Numbered from the stretch's first letter, positions 1 to 9,941 are shown. The stretch is DNA of 20,654 nt from JAJBWD01 sp041670885 (GCA_041670885.1 JBAXYJ010000019.1:1-20654), one strand, 5' to 3'. Notes: a model not told the origin generated them from the sequence alone. Translations and numbers: made by a program.

Positions 1-227
1 ACTCTAAGTTTTTCCAAGTTGATTACATTCTGCACATTTATATTCTTCCAAAGCTCTGCTGCCTTTTCGTAGTCACCTTGTACAATCATGGCTCCATTTA
101 ATGCTCCAACGGAAGCTCCTGCTACTGCTTTAATATTTATATTATTTTTAATAAGGGATTTATAGACGCCAATTTCATATCCACCCTTGGCTCCTCCCCC
201 TGCTAAAACAAGACCATATTCTTTCAT
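1..227 (-). CDS. Patatin-like phospholipase, N-terminal part (cut by window edge)
   Basis: This is the first 75 codons of a minus-strand gene that runs off the window. The protein opens MKEYGLVLAGGGAKGGYEIG. The glycine-rich run GGGAKGG is the oxyanion-hole motif of patatin-like acyl hydrolases, and GASVG further on is the G-x-S-x-G nucleophile elbow. The catalytic Asp would lie in the missing part. Family members are serine-aspartate lipid acyl hydrolases, usually cytoplasmic or membrane-associated; the substrate here is unknown. The start is supported by an AGGGTG ribosome site (minus strand, 233-238) about 5 bases upstream. It is divergent from addB, so it is probably not functionally tied to the recombination genes. 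Confidence 0.88.
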   Translation of the reverse strand, partial: MKEYGLVLAGGGAKGGYEIGVYKSLIKNNINIKAVAGASVGALNGAMIVQGDYEKAAELWKNINVQNVINLEKLR

Positions 228-309
228 ACTATCACCCTGATTAAATTATATCAGAAATAGCTGTAAATCTACATGAATTAATATTAAAATGTATTTAGGT
301 GGTGAAAAA
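228..309. promoter_or_regulatory. Divergent intergenic region between patatin gene and addB
   Basis: This 82-bp spacer must carry the start signals of both flanking genes. On the minus strand there is an extended -10, TGATATAAT (-10 hexamer at 245-250), without a clear -35. On the plus strand TGTAAA (262-267), a 17-base gap and TAAAAT (285-290) make a weak candidate. Both would place the transcription start almost on the ribosome site, so neither is convincing. The addB ribosome site AGGTGGTG (297-304) is clear. Confidence 0.35.
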
Positions 310-3300
310 ATGAGTTTAAGATTTATATATGGAAAAGCTGGAAGCGGAAAAACCCTGTTTTGTTTAAATGACATAAAAAGAGAAGTAACAAAAGATGAAG
401 AAAAAAAAATAATACTGCTTATCCCAGAGCAGTATTCATATATGGCTCAGAAAAATATCTTCAGCCTTTTAAAAGAAGACAAAAGCAATAAAATTATAAT
501 TTGGGACTTTAAAAAGATGGCAAAAGATATTTTAAAGGACTTAGGTTTTATTAACAGAAATTATTTGGACAGCTCCGGAAGAAGTATGCTTATATATGAA
601 ATACTAAAAAGGAAGAAAGCAGAATTTAAAACCTTCTCCATGGCAGCTCAAAAAAAAGGTTTTACAGGTATTATTTCAGGACTTATATCTGAGTTTAAAA
701 GGTTTAATGTATCAGCTGAAACACTGGATGCTGTTATAAATGATATGGAAGACTCAGAGCTTAAGGACAAATTAGGGGATATAAACTTAATTTACAGTGA
801 ATTAGAGACAGAAATTAAGGACAGATTTATTGATATTGAAGATAATTTATCATTTTTATTAAATCAGGATTCTGCCTTTGATGTGTTTAAAAATTCCATT
901 GTGTACATTGATGAATTTAAAAGCTTTACTCCTGTTCAGTATCAGATTTTAAGCCGTATTTTAAAATTATCAAGCATGGTAAACATTACATTAAATTATG
1001 AAGACATAAACAAAGACAATATAATTTTTGCTGATATAAAAAACACGGAAGACAGGATAAACAGAATTTTAGAAGAAAATAATATTCCTATTGAAGAACC
1101 AATATTCCTGAAAGGGCAGGGAAGATTTAAAGATAATCCTGATCTTTCCTTTTTAGAGCAGGAATTTTTCTCCTATCCTAATCGGGTAAATAAAGGGGCT
1201 GTAAAAAATATTAAGCTTTTCAGGAGTATTAACAGGTTTGGTGAGGTTATTCATGCCGCAGATGAAATTATAAGATTAATCCGTGATGAAGGCCTGAGAT
1301 TTAAAGAAATAGCTGTTGTAACCAGAGATCTGGATCTATATAAAAGTATAATAAATTCTGTTTTCAAGGAATATGAAATACCAAATTTCACAGATGATAA
1401 AAAAGAAATAACCGGCAATATAATCGTACTGCTTTTTAATTCTCTTCTTAAGATATACAAAAATAACTGGAGTTATGATGGAGTATTCACACTACTCAAA
1501 ACCGGACTTTTAGGACTAACAGATGGGGACATATCACTTCTTGAAAATTACATAATAGCATCAGGGATAAGAGGCAGGAATAAATGGAAGGAAACCTTTG
1601 AATATAAAGCCTATGGATTTGAAGACAGCCTCTCAGAAATAAATGAAATAAGAAAAACTGTGGTTAAGCCCATAAGCAAAATCTTAAATAGTGTTAAGGG
1701 GCAGCACAGCATAAAGGAGTATGCAAAAACCTTATATGAGTTTATGGAGGATATAGATTTATATAATCAGATTCTAAGACTTATTGAAGATTATAATAAC
1801 CAGGGATTTATCAGCTTTGGACTGGAATACAAACAAATTTATAATATAGTTTTAGCTACCCTGGATCAGATTGTTGAAGTAATGGGAGATACTGAAGCCT
1901 CTTTCGAAGATTTTATGAATATTCTGCTAAGCGGCTTTGATGATAAAAAGATAGGGGTAATACCGGCTGCAATAGATGAAGTAATTGTAAGCTCCTGCGA
2001 CAGATTAAGAAGTTCAAATATTAAGGCTCTTTTTCTGCTGGGAATAAATGATGGTGTATTTCCCAGGGGGGGCATAGAGGAGGGAATACTCAAGGACACC
2101 GACAGGGAAGCTCTGGAAAAAATGAACATAGAGCTGGCCAAAACCACTAAGAACCAAGTCTATGATGAGCAGTACCTTATTTATAAGACGCTGACATTAA
2201 GCTCAGATAAACTTTATCTGTCCTATGCGGTATCTGATGAAGAAGGTAAGGCTCTAAGGCCATCATATATTATTAACAGAATAAAAAAGCTGTTTACAAA
2301 TATAGAAGAAGAAAGTGATTTATTAAATCAGGGAGATGAAGTAATAATATCTTCAAAGCTTCCTACATTTAACAGGCTTCTTTTAAATGTTAATAAAGAA
2401 AACAATGAAGATTTTGATCATGTATTCAGCTTTTTCTTGAAGGATACTGAATATAAGGAAAGAGTGAAGAGAGCTTTTGACAGTATAAAATATAGGGATA
2501 ATACAAGCATAGGAGAAATTGCACCTAAACTTTATGGGAATTTAAATTTCAGCGCTTCAAGGATTGAAACCTACTTAAAATGTCCTTTTTCATATTATGC
2601 TAAATATGGATTAAATCTAAAGGAAAGGCAGGAATTTAGCCTGTCAGGGCTGGATATTGGTTCGTTCCTCCATTTTATCCTAGAATATTTTTCTAAGGAC
2701 ATATTGGAAAGCGGAAGAAGCTGGGATGAACTAAACAGGGATGATATTAAAAAATCAGTGAGAAGCTTAGTTGATATATATATTAATAATTCAAAAGGAA
2801 GTGTGTTTGAAAGCAGTTCCCGTTATAAATATTTTAAAGAAAGGCTTATATCTCTTTCAGTTAAAACTATTGAAATAATAGTTTTAGGCTTAAAAAGCAG
2901 CTCCTTTAAGCCAAAATATATTGAAAAGGAATTTAATAATGAAAGCAGCTTTACTCCACTTTGCATAAAACTAAATCATGGAGAAATAGTTAATATAATT
3001 GGAAAAATAGACAGAATTGACGTTTTTAAGCAGGATGGGGAAACTTATATTAGAATAATAGATTACAAATCCGGAATAAAGGACTTTAGCCTGAACGATT
3101 TATATTATGGAACTGCAATTCAGCTTCTTTTATATCTCCATGTAGCACTTTGCAATGAGAAGGGACTGCCAGCGGGAATGTTCTATTTTAAACTGGATGA
3201 CCCAATAGTAAAGAGCAAGTTTAATATACCTGATGAAGTAATTGAAGATGAGATAAATAAAAGCTTTAGAATGAAAGGGGCCTCCACCTCTGATATTAAT

Positions 3301-3645
3301 ATTATAAGGAAAATGGATAACGCTATATCCGGAGCATCCTTTTCTATTCCTGTTAAATTAAACAATGACGGATCTCTCTCAAAAGCCTCATCAGTCTTAA
3401 GTGAAGCAGACTTTGAGGATTTAAGAACTTATCTTGAGAAGCTGATTAAGGAAAGCTGTGACAGGATGCTTCAGGGTGATATAAAGGCATACCCGGTAGT
3501 CACTGGAACAAGCTCAGCTTGTGACTTTTGTCCATATTCATCAATATGTCAGTTTGATCCAGGGAGTAAAGGATGCAGCTATAACTATTTAAGACAAATA
3601 AGTGATGAGGATGTTCTCTTAAAAATAAGAGAGGAGATTAAATAA
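310..3645 (+). CDS. addB: AddB, ATP-dependent helicase/nuclease subunit B
   Basis: AddB is the second subunit of the AddAB helicase-nuclease, which resects double-strand DNA ends, responds to Chi, and loads RecA. In known AddAB it supplies one of the two nuclease domains and the Chi-recognition surface. Read from Met at 310 the protein has 1111 residues. An N-terminal Walker A, GKAGSGKT, is at residues 8-15. The C-terminal nuclease has D901 and the D918-Y919-K920 motif. The four iron-sulfur cysteines are present as C758, C1071, C1074 and C1080, with the 3 and 6 residue spacing typical of the AddB 4Fe-4S staple. An upstream in-frame ATG at 289 exists, but the site AGGTGGTG at 297-304 points to 310. 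The stop overlaps the addA start by one base. Confidence 0.96.
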   Translation: MSLRFIYGKAGSGKTLFCLNDIKREVTKDEEKKIILLIPEQYSYMAQKNIFSLLKEDKSNKIIIWDFKKMAKDILKDLGFINRNYLDSSGRSMLIYEILKRKKAEFKTFSMAAQKKGFTGIISGLISEFKRFNVSAETLDAVINDMEDSELKDKLGDINLIYSELETEIKDRFIDIEDNLSFLLNQDSAFDVFKNSIVYIDEFKSFTPVQYQILSRILKLSSMVNITLNYEDINKDNIIFADIKNTEDRINRILEENNIPIEEPIFLKGQGRFKDNPDLSFLEQEFFSYPNRVNKGAVKNIKLFRSINRFGEVIHAADEIIRLIRDEGLRFKEIAVVTRDLDLYKSIINSVFKEYEIPNFTDDKKEITGNIIVLLFNSLLKIYKNNWSYDGVFTLLKTGLLGLTDGDISLLENYIIASGIRGRNKWKETFEYKAYGFEDSLSEINEIRKTVVKPISKILNSVKGQHSIKEYAKTLYEFMEDIDLYNQILRLIEDYNNQGFISFGLEYKQIYNIVLATLDQIVEVMGDTEASFEDFMNILLSGFDDKKIGVIPAAIDEVIVSSCDRLRSSNIKALFLLGINDGVFPRGGIEEGILKDTDREALEKMNIELAKTTKNQVYDEQYLIYKTLTLSSDKLYLSYAVSDEEGKALRPSYIINRIKKLFTNIEEESDLLNQGDEVIISSKLPTFNRLLLNVNKENNEDFDHVFSFFLKDTEYKERVKRAFDSIKYRDNTSIGEIAPKLYGNLNFSASRIETYLKCPFSYYAKYGLNLKERQEFSLSGLDIGSFLHFILEYFSKDILESGRSWDELNRDDIKKSVRSLVDIYINNSKGSVFESSSRYKYFKERLISLSVKTIEIIVLGLKSSSFKPKYIEKEFNNESSFTPLCIKLNHGEIVNIIGKIDRIDVFKQDGETYIRIIDYKSGIKDFSLNDLYYGTAIQLLLYLHVALCNEKGLPAGMFYFKLDDPIVKSKFNIPDEVIEDEINKSFRMKGASTSDINIIRKMDNAISGASFSIPVKLNNDGSLSKASSVLSEADFEDLRTYLEKLIKESCDRMLQGDIKAYPVVTGTSSACDFCPYSSICQFDPGSKGCSYNYLRQISDEDVLLKIREEIK

Positions 3646-6600
3646 TGGGGAAAAATAATTGGACAGAGGATCAGCTGTCAGCAATAAATTTAAGAAATAA
3701 AAATATTTTAGTTTCAGCTGCAGCAGGCTCAGGGAAAACAGCTGTACTTGTAAACAGAATAATTAAATTAATAAAAGAAGATAAAGTTGATATAGACAAG
3801 CTGCTTGTGGTTACATTTACAAATGCAGCAGCCTCAGAGATGAGAGAGAGAATAGGAAACGCATTAGAAGAGGAAATAGAGAATAATCCAATCTTAGATC
3901 TCCAGAAGCAGATTATTCTTCTTAACAGATCAAATATTGAAACAATCCACTCCTTCTGCCTAAGTGTTATTAAAAATAATTTTGGGAAAATAGATATTGA
4001 TCCGGATTTTAGAATAGGAGAAGAAACAGAGCTGGCCTTAATAGCAGAGGAAGCTATAGAGGAGCTTTTTGAAGAATGCTACGAAGAAGAAGATGAGGAA
4101 TTTCTAAATTTAATTGAAGCTTACTCTTCAAAGAAAAATGACGATGGACTTAAAACTGCAGTTATGTCCATATATAAATATGCAATATCCTCACCATATC
4201 CCCAAAATTGGCTAAGTAGTATTAAAGATGATTATAAGACAGATGAGAATTTTAATTTCTCAGATACTAAATGGGCAAAAAATCTAGTAGAAAGCATACA
4301 AATTGAGCTGAAAGGATTTAAAGGCAGTATGCTTTGCTCAATTGATCTGATAAAGGATGAGACAGATTTTGAATCTTACCTGGATACTTTAAATCAGGAT
4401 TTATTTAACATCAGTAATCTTTTGGAAGAATCAAAAGAATCTTTCCAAAGTCTGTCAGAAGGCATTGATAAAATTAGTTTTAGCACTATTGGACGCTGCA
4501 AAAAAGGAGCAGATGAAATACTAAAGGATAAGGTGAAAAAAAACAGAGACAGCGTTAAAAAGGGCATAGGAGGCATAAGAGAAGATATAGGATCTCTAAG
4601 TTCCGAAATAATAAAAAAACAGATAGATGACCTTTATCCCAGGGTAGAAAGGCTTATTGATCTGACCATCAGCTTTATGAATAAATATAGTGATAAGAAA
4701 AAAGAAAAAAACCTGATAGATTTTAATGATATAGAGCATTTTTGCCTTGAAATATTAGCAGAAAATAAAGATGGCAGGATAATAGAAAGGGAAGCTGCAG
4801 TAAAGCTTAAGGAAGATTTCTATGAAGTATTGGTAGATGAATATCAAGATACCAATAACGTGCAGGAAACCATAATAAACCTTATATCTAAAGAAAATTT
4901 GAGTCATCAGAATCTTTTTATGGTAGGAGATGTAAAGCAAAGTATATACAGATTCCGCCAGGCAAACCCGGAGATATTTTTAGAAAAATATAAAAAATAC
5001 TCATTAAATAAAGATCAGCAGTTTGTTAAAATTCTCCTTAATAAAAATTTCAGATCAAGAAAAGAAATAATAGATGGAACAAATTTTATATTTAAAAACA
5101 TTATGAGCAGCGAAATTGGAGAAATCGACTATAATCAGGATGAGATGCTTTACCTGGGAGCAGATTATGCTGCAAAAATAGATACAGGACTCATGTCTTC
5201 CGGCGGAATTGAACTTCACCTGATTGATAAAGGTGATCAGCAGGAATTTACGCAAAAGGAAGACTTGGAAGCATCACTGATTGCAGATATTATAGAAAAG
5301 CTTATTGACAGTAATTATGGAGTATATGACAAAAACATAAAGGGACTGAGAAAAATATCCTATAGGGACATAGCAGTGCTCTCTAGGTCAACAGTTAATA
5401 TATCAGGGGCAATATCTGATGAATTTAAAAGAAGAGATATCCCGGCCTACTCAGATGGGGGAAGTACGTTTTTTCAGACCTTAGAAATAAAGCTTGTTTG
5501 CTCTTATTTGAAGGCCATTGATAACCCCTTAAATGATATACCTGTTGTTTCGATTTTAAGGTCTCCCATATACAGGTTCTCCTCAGAAGATTTAGGAAAG
5601 ATAAGACAGTATTTATTTAAAGGACCTTTCTTTAAGGCACTGACAAAGGCATCAGCGGATCCTGATTTAAAAGATAAAATAGATTTCTTTTTAAATGAAT
5701 TTAAATATTTTAAGAAACTGTCCGGCATAATGCCTCTGGATGAATTTATATGGCATCTTATGACTAAAACTGCTTTCTATGGATATGTAGGAACACTTCC
5801 TGCAGGAGTTCAAAGGCAGGCAAATTTAAGGCTTTTATTTCAAAAGGCGGGAGAATTTAAAAAGACAGGCAGCAATCTTTTTAGATTTGTAAATCTGATA
5901 GATAAAATAGTAAAATCAAGTGGTGATTACAGCAGTGCAAAAATACTTGGAGAAATGGATAATGTAGTCAGGATAATGAGTATCCATAAGAGCAAAGGCT
6001 TAGAATTTCCTATAGTTATTCTGGCAGGATTAGGGAAAAGGTTTAATCTTTCTGATTCTACAAAGAGCATACTCCTTCATAAAGATTTAGGAATAGGAAC
6101 AAATGTAGTAGATTTAGAAAGAAAAATTTCATACCCCTCTCTTATAAAATCATCGCTGTCAAGAAGAATAAAAACAGAAAATCTTTCAGAGGAGATGAGG
6201 ATACTTTATGTAGCATTTACAAGAGCCAGGGAAAGGCTTATACTAACAGGTGTTGTATCTGATATTGATAAAAATAAGGGAAAATGGGAAGATGTAATAT
6301 TTGATGATAATATGTCTAAAAGCTCTGTAATGAATGCAAACAGCTTCTTAGACTGGATAGGTCCCTGCATAGCTCATGATGATGGATTATTTGAAACATA
6401 TTACCATAATGCTTCAGAATTTGAAGCATCTAAAGAAGGACCTGATGACACTAAAACGAATTTCCTGCTTAAGGATAATATTAAAAAGGAAATTGAAGAT
6501 AAATTAAGCTACAGATACCCATATGTTTTATCATCCCAGGTTCCATCAAAGCTTTCTGTATCAGAAATTAAAAGCATTATGTTAAGGGAAGATAATGATG

Positions 6601-7187
6601 CAAAACAAATATTCCCGGGGAACCTTCATAAAAAACCAATATTTTTGCAGCAGGACAGCAAGCTGATTGGAGCAGAAAGAGGAACGGCCTATCATGCTTT
6701 TCTTGAGAAGCTTAATCTTAAAGTTAAAACTGATGAAGAGATAAAAACTGAGATAGAAAGAATATTTAATAATGGGTATATTACAGAGAGTCAAAGGGAT
6801 ATTATAGAAACAGGCAAAATAAAAACATTTTTAAGCAGTTCCTTAGGAAAAAGGCTTTCATCTTCAGATAAAGTTATAAGAGAAGGGGACTTTATAATGC
6901 AGGTTCCCGCAGGAGTTATATATAAAGAGCTTATAAATGATCCATACAAAGATGAAAAGGTTCTTGTTCAGGGAATAATAGACTGCTTTTTTTATGAGGG
7001 ACAGGATATTATATTAATAGATTATAAAACAGATAAGTGTGATAAGAGCAGCAAAAATATTTTAGCAGACAGATATAAAGAGCAGCTTAATTTTTACAAA
7101 ATGGCAATAGAAAAGATGACAAACAAAAAAGTTAAAGAAAAATACTTATATTTGTTTTCTATAGATGAGACTGTAAAAGTAGAATAG
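3645..7187 (+). CDS. addA: AddA, ATP-dependent helicase/nuclease subunit A
   Basis: AddA is the motor subunit of AddAB: a superfamily 1A (UvrD-like) 3'-5' DNA helicase fused to a C-terminal RecB-type nuclease. The 1180 residues contain the Q motif (Gln10), Walker A SAAAGSGKT at 24-32, motif Ia VVTFTNAAASEMRERI at 55-70, and the DEYQD Walker B near 396-400. Motif III, with GDVKQSIYRFRQANP, lies near residue 425; HKSKGLEFP near 780; and motif VI, YVAFTRARERL, near 855. The nuclease core follows, with an IIDCFF strand near 1112 and IDYKTDK near 1125. Length fits the family. The start ATG sits in TAATG, overlapping the addB stop, with GAGGAG at 3631-3636, so the two subunits are probably translationally coupled. 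Confidence 0.97.
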   Translation: MGKNNWTEDQLSAINLRNKNILVSAAAGSGKTAVLVNRIIKLIKEDKVDIDKLLVVTFTNAAASEMRERIGNALEEEIENNPILDLQKQIILLNRSNIETIHSFCLSVIKNNFGKIDIDPDFRIGEETELALIAEEAIEELFEECYEEEDEEFLNLIEAYSSKKNDDGLKTAVMSIYKYAISSPYPQNWLSSIKDDYKTDENFNFSDTKWAKNLVESIQIELKGFKGSMLCSIDLIKDETDFESYLDTLNQDLFNISNLLEESKESFQSLSEGIDKISFSTIGRCKKGADEILKDKVKKNRDSVKKGIGGIREDIGSLSSEIIKKQIDDLYPRVERLIDLTISFMNKYSDKKKEKNLIDFNDIEHFCLEILAENKDGRIIEREAAVKLKEDFYEVLVDEYQDTNNVQETIINLISKENLSHQNLFMVGDVKQSIYRFRQANPEIFLEKYKKYSLNKDQQFVKILLNKNFRSRKEIIDGTNFIFKNIMSSEIGEIDYNQDEMLYLGADYAAKIDTGLMSSGGIELHLIDKGDQQEFTQKEDLEASLIADIIEKLIDSNYGVYDKNIKGLRKISYRDIAVLSRSTVNISGAISDEFKRRDIPAYSDGGSTFFQTLEIKLVCSYLKAIDNPLNDIPVVSILRSPIYRFSSEDLGKIRQYLFKGPFFKALTKASADPDLKDKIDFFLNEFKYFKKLSGIMPLDEFIWHLMTKTAFYGYVGTLPAGVQRQANLRLLFQKAGEFKKTGSNLFRFVNLIDKIVKSSGDYSSAKILGEMDNVVRIMSIHKSKGLEFPIVILAGLGKRFNLSDSTKSILLHKDLGIGTNVVDLERKISYPSLIKSSLSRRIKTENLSEEMRILYVAFTRARERLILTGVVSDIDKNKGKWEDVIFDDNMSKSSVMNANSFLDWIGPCIAHDDGLFETYYHNASEFEASKEGPDDTKTNFLLKDNIKKEIEDKLSYRYPYVLSSQVPSKLSVSEIKSIMLREDNDAKQIFPGNLHKKPIFLQQDSKLIGAERGTAYHAFLEKLNLKVKTDEEIKTEIERIFNNGYITESQRDIIETGKIKTFLSSSLGKRLSSSDKVIREGDFIMQVPAGVIYKELINDPYKDEKVLVQGIIDCFFYEGQDIILIDYKTDKCDKSSKNILADRYKEQLNFYKMAIEKMTNKKVKEKYLYLFSIDETVKVE

Positions 7188-7196
7188 GAGGATGTT

Positions 7197-8156
7197 ATGT
7201 TAGTTGAAAATGCAGTAATAGGAAATTTCAGAGAGGGCTTTACTATTCAAGGCTATTACATTATTAAGGAAGTAGAGCTAAAAAAGTCAAAAAATAATTC
7301 TAAATATTTAGATATGGTATTAGCAGATAAAACAGGAGAAGTAAACAGTAAGATATGGGATTATAAACTGGAAGAAAGTGAATTCTCAAAAAACTCTCTG
7401 GTAAAGGTAAAAGGAGAAGTAATAAACTATTCCAATAATCTTCAGCTTAATATTTCTAAAATAAGAATGACAAATGAAGAGGACAACGTAAAAATAGAGG
7501 ATTTCGTTCCTGCAGCACCGATTCCTGCAGAAGATATGTTAAATACTATTGAAAACTATATCAGCAGAATTGAGAATAAAGACATCAAAAATATAGTATC
7601 TTATATTATTGATGAGTACAGGGATAAGCTGATATTTTATCCTGCTGCCATGAAAAACCACCACTCCATAAAGGGAGGCCTTTTATACCACGTATCTACT
7701 ATGCTGGTTTTGGGGGAAAAAATAAGTCAGGTATACCCATTTTTGAATACAGACCTTCTATATGCAGGAATAATACTCCATGATATTGCAAAAATTGATG
7801 AAATGGATTCCTCAGAATTAGGTATAGTTGAAGATTATACCTTTGAGGGAAAAATGCTGGGTCACATAATTGAAGGAATTAAGAATATAGAAATAGTTGG
7901 AGAAAAGCTAAAGGCAGACAGAGAAATAGTTCTTCTGCTTGAGCATATGGTTCTGACTCATCACTATGAGCCTGAATATGGCAGCCCTAAAAAGCCAATG
8001 CTTAAAGAGGCAGAAATTCTTCACTATATTGATAAAATAGATGCTACCATGTTTGATATAGGAAAGGCACTATCTGATACGCCTAAGGGAGAATTTACTG
8101 ATGGAATATGGACATTAGACAAAAGAAGAATATATAATCCAAAAGCTTTAGATTAG
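7197..8156 (+). CDS. yhaM: YhaM-family 3'-5' exoribonuclease (OB fold plus HD domain)
   Basis: The 319-residue length matches YhaM, a cytoplasmic Mn-dependent 3'-5' exonuclease of Firmicutes that trims RNA and can act on single-stranded DNA. Residues 15-90 look like an OB-fold nucleic-acid binding domain, with a strand pattern of YLDMVLADKTGEVNSKIWD type. Residues 150-290 are an HD phosphohydrolase domain: His165, the His195-Asp196 pair in LHDIAK, His223, His250/His255 and Asp279 are candidate metal ligands. The start has a good AGGAG site at 7186-7190 that overlaps the addA stop. It sits 9 bases after addA and 8 before the next gene, so it is cotranscribed with the recombination genes. Confidence 0.9.
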   Translation: MLVENAVIGNFREGFTIQGYYIIKEVELKKSKNNSKYLDMVLADKTGEVNSKIWDYKLEESEFSKNSLVKVKGEVINYSNNLQLNISKIRMTNEEDNVKIEDFVPAAPIPAEDMLNTIENYISRIENKDIKNIVSYIIDEYRDKLIFYPAAMKNHHSIKGGLLYHVSTMLVLGEKISQVYPFLNTDLLYAGIILHDIAKIDEMDSSELGIVEDYTFEGKMLGHIIEGIKNIEIVGEKLKADREIVLLLEHMVLTHHYEPEYGSPKKPMLKEAEILHYIDKIDATMFDIGKALSDTPKGEFTDGIWTLDKRRIYNPKALD

Positions 8157-8164
8157 GTGATTTC

Positions 8165-8869
8165 ATGGGAAGACTGCAAAAATATATGGCTCTCTGCGGC
8201 GTAGCCTCAAGAAGAAAATGTGAGGAGATAATTTTATCCGGAAGGGTTAAAGTAAACGGACAGGTTATAACTGAGATGGGATATAAGATAGACAAAGATA
8301 AGGACATTGTTCTTTTAGATGACAGGATTATTAAAGAAGAGGAAAATAAGGTATATATAGCTTTAAATAAACCGGCAGGCTTTCTGTCATCAGTAACAGA
8401 CGACAGAGGAAGAAAAACCATAATTGACTTAGTCCCGGTGCAGGAGAGGATATATCCTATTGGAAGGCTGGACTATGACAGCTGCGGCTTAATTCTGCTT
8501 ACAAATGACGGAGAAATATATAATAAAGTAATTCATCCCAGAGAAAATATAGATAAATTATATAGGTTTATTATAAACGGAAAACTAACTCATGATGACA
8601 TAGAAAAGTTGGAAAACGGCATAGATATAGGAGGATATGTAACGAGACCCTGCAAATTGAAAGTTATAGATGAAGGAAAAGACAGCAGCTACGAAATAAT
8701 AATACATGAAGGCAAAAACAGGCAGATAAGAAGAATGCTGGAGTCAGCAGGCTTTAAGGTGATTTATTTGGAAAGAATGCAGATCGGGAAAATTTATCTA
8801 GGGAAACTTTCCAGGGGGAAATACCGCATACTTACAAATAATGAAATAAATTATTTAAAATCCCTCTAA
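8165..8869 (+). CDS. rluB: RluB/RsuA-family pseudouridine synthase
   Basis: This is a 234-residue enzyme that isomerises uridine to pseudouridine in ribosomal RNA. Residues 1-60 form an S4 RNA-binding domain (opening MGRLQKYMALCGVASRRKCE). The catalytic domain contains GRLDYDSCGLILLTNDG from about residue 100, with Asp103 as the expected nucleophile, and the late motif EGKNRQIRRMLE. It belongs to the RsuA/RluB/RluE/RluF group; RluB-like, acting on the 23S rRNA peptidyl-transferase region, is the likeliest assignment, but the target base cannot be read from sequence. The start is 8 bases after the yhaM stop, with AGGTGA at 8155-8160. No terminator hairpin is seen after it. Confidence 0.9.
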   Translation: MGRLQKYMALCGVASRRKCEEIILSGRVKVNGQVITEMGYKIDKDKDIVLLDDRIIKEEENKVYIALNKPAGFLSSVTDDRGRKTIIDLVPVQERIYPIGRLDYDSCGLILLTNDGEIYNKVIHPRENIDKLYRFIINGKLTHDDIEKLENGIDIGGYVTRPCKLKVIDEGKDSSYEIIIHEGKNRQIRRMLESAGFKVIYLERMQIGKIYLGKLSRGKYRILTNNEINYLKSL

Positions 8870-8883
8870 ATAGTACGGAAATG

Positions 8884-8912
8884 TTGAATAATAATGCATT
8901 TAATGTTAAAAT
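8884..8912 (+). promoter_or_regulatory. Sigma-A promoter of the RpiR-family gene
   Basis: TTGAAT (8884-8889), a 17-base spacer and TAAAAT (8907-8912) form a good vegetative promoter. Transcription would start near 8919, leaving a leader of about 28 bases before the ATG at 8947. AATGAAA at 8910-8916 overlaps the -10 and matches 7 of 8 bases of the half-site repeated before gluD, which would fit autoregulation but may be chance in AT-rich DNA. A short ATGTTG (8881-8886) / CAACAT (8926-8931) inverted pair also brackets the promoter. Confidence 0.7.
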
Positions 8913-8946
8913 GAAAGAAAAAATGCAACATTAGAGAGGATATATT

Positions 8947-9828
8947 ATGAGCGAAAACAGTAAAGATCTTATGAGAACAATTCAGCAAAAATTTCCCAGG
9001 CTTAGCAAAGGGCAAAAGCTGATAGCCGAATATATATTAAAACATTATGATAAGGCAGCATTCATGACCGCTGCAAAACTAGGAGTAAGCGTTGGTGTAA
9101 GCGAGTCTACCGTAGTCAGATTTGCAAATGAATTAGGATTTTCAGGTTACCCCACTCTTCAAAAGTCTCTTCAGGAGCTTATAAAGACAAAGCTTACAAC
9201 AGTTCAGAGAATAGAGCTTTCCAACAGTTTTGGAAATGAAGAAACCACATTAAAGGGAGTTTTAAAGGCAGACATAGAAAATATAAGATCGACTATGGAA
9301 AAGATAAACGCTAAAAACTTTGAAGAAATAGTTGAATCAATATTTAAGGCTAAAAAAATATATATATTAGGGCTTAGAAGCTCAACAGTACTTGCAGAGT
9401 TTTTAGGATTTTATTTAAACTTAATCCTGGACAATGTGAAGGTTGTATCCTATGGTATATCAGATATATTCGAGCAGCTTATTAATATATCATCAGATGA
9501 TTTATTAATAGGAATTGGATTTCCCCGATATACAAATACAACAATAGAGGCAATAAGTTTTGTGAAAAGCAGAGGGACAAAGGTAGTATCCCTTACAGAC
9601 AGCCTGCTTTCCCCACTAGCCTCCAGATCCGATTGTACACTTATAGCTCAAAGCAACATGGCTTCCTTTGTGGATTCTCTTGTAGCTCCTATGAGCATAA
9701 TAAATGCTTTAATAGTTGCAGTTGGACTTAATGAAAAAGAAAAAATATCTACAACCTTCAATGATTTAGAAAATATATGGCAGGAATATAAAGTATATTC
9801 TGATAAAAACGGCGATATGGAAAATTAG
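8947..9828 (+). CDS. MurR/RpiR-family transcriptional regulator (HTH plus SIS domain)
   Basis: This is a 293-residue DNA-binding regulator. The N-terminal ~80 residues are an RpiR-type helix-turn-helix, with core TAAKLGVSVGVSESTVVRFA followed by NELGFSGYPTLQ. Residues about 130-265 are a SIS (sugar isomerase) domain, beginning near IYILGLRSSTVLAEF, which in this family binds phosphosugars. Family members control sugar, amino sugar or sialic acid use. Here no sugar gene is adjacent; the next gene is gluD. The start is supported by GAGAGGA at 8934-8940. It is monocistronic as far as can be seen: its own promoter lies upstream, and a terminator begins on its stop codon. The effector and regulon are unknown. 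Confidence 0.92.
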   Translation: MSENSKDLMRTIQQKFPRLSKGQKLIAEYILKHYDKAAFMTAAKLGVSVGVSESTVVRFANELGFSGYPTLQKSLQELIKTKLTTVQRIELSNSFGNEETTLKGVLKADIENIRSTMEKINAKNFEEIVESIFKAKKIYILGLRSSTVLAEFLGFYLNLILDNVKVVSYGISDIFEQLINISSDDLLIGIGFPRYTNTTIEAISFVKSRGTKVVSLTDSLLSPLASRSDCTLIAQSNMASFVDSLVAPMSIINALIVAVGLNEKEKISTTFNDLENIWQEYKVYSDKNGDMEN

Positions 9829-9848
9829 GAGGCGTTCCTAATTTTTTT
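9822..9848 (+). terminator. Rho-independent terminator of the RpiR-family gene
   Basis: A 9-bp perfect stem (AAATTAGGA, 9822-9830; TCCTAATTT, 9836-9844) closes a 5-base loop and runs into seven T (9842-9848). The left arm overlaps the stop codon at 9826-9828. Confidence 0.85.
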
Positions 9849-9883
9849 ACTCTATAGGAATTATAAAATTTCAACAAAAAATT

Positions 9884-9908
9884 AAATCTGCTATCTGCAG
9901 ATTTTTTT
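9884..9908 (+). terminator. Second tandem terminator upstream of gluD
   Basis: An 8-bp perfect stem (AAATCTGC, 9884-9891; GCAGATTT, 9897-9904) has a 5-base loop and a long T-rich tail from 9902. It comes 36 bases after the first terminator and insulates gluD from upstream transcription. Confidence 0.8.
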
Positions 9909-9941
9909 ATTTTTTTTATAAAATAAGAAGGAATATTTAAT

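Noticed and set aside
289..309. ATG at 289 as the addB start
   Set aside because: It precedes the ribosome site AGGTGGTG (297-304), which is correctly placed for the ATG at 310. AddB proteins normally begin a few residues before the Walker A motif, as with 310.
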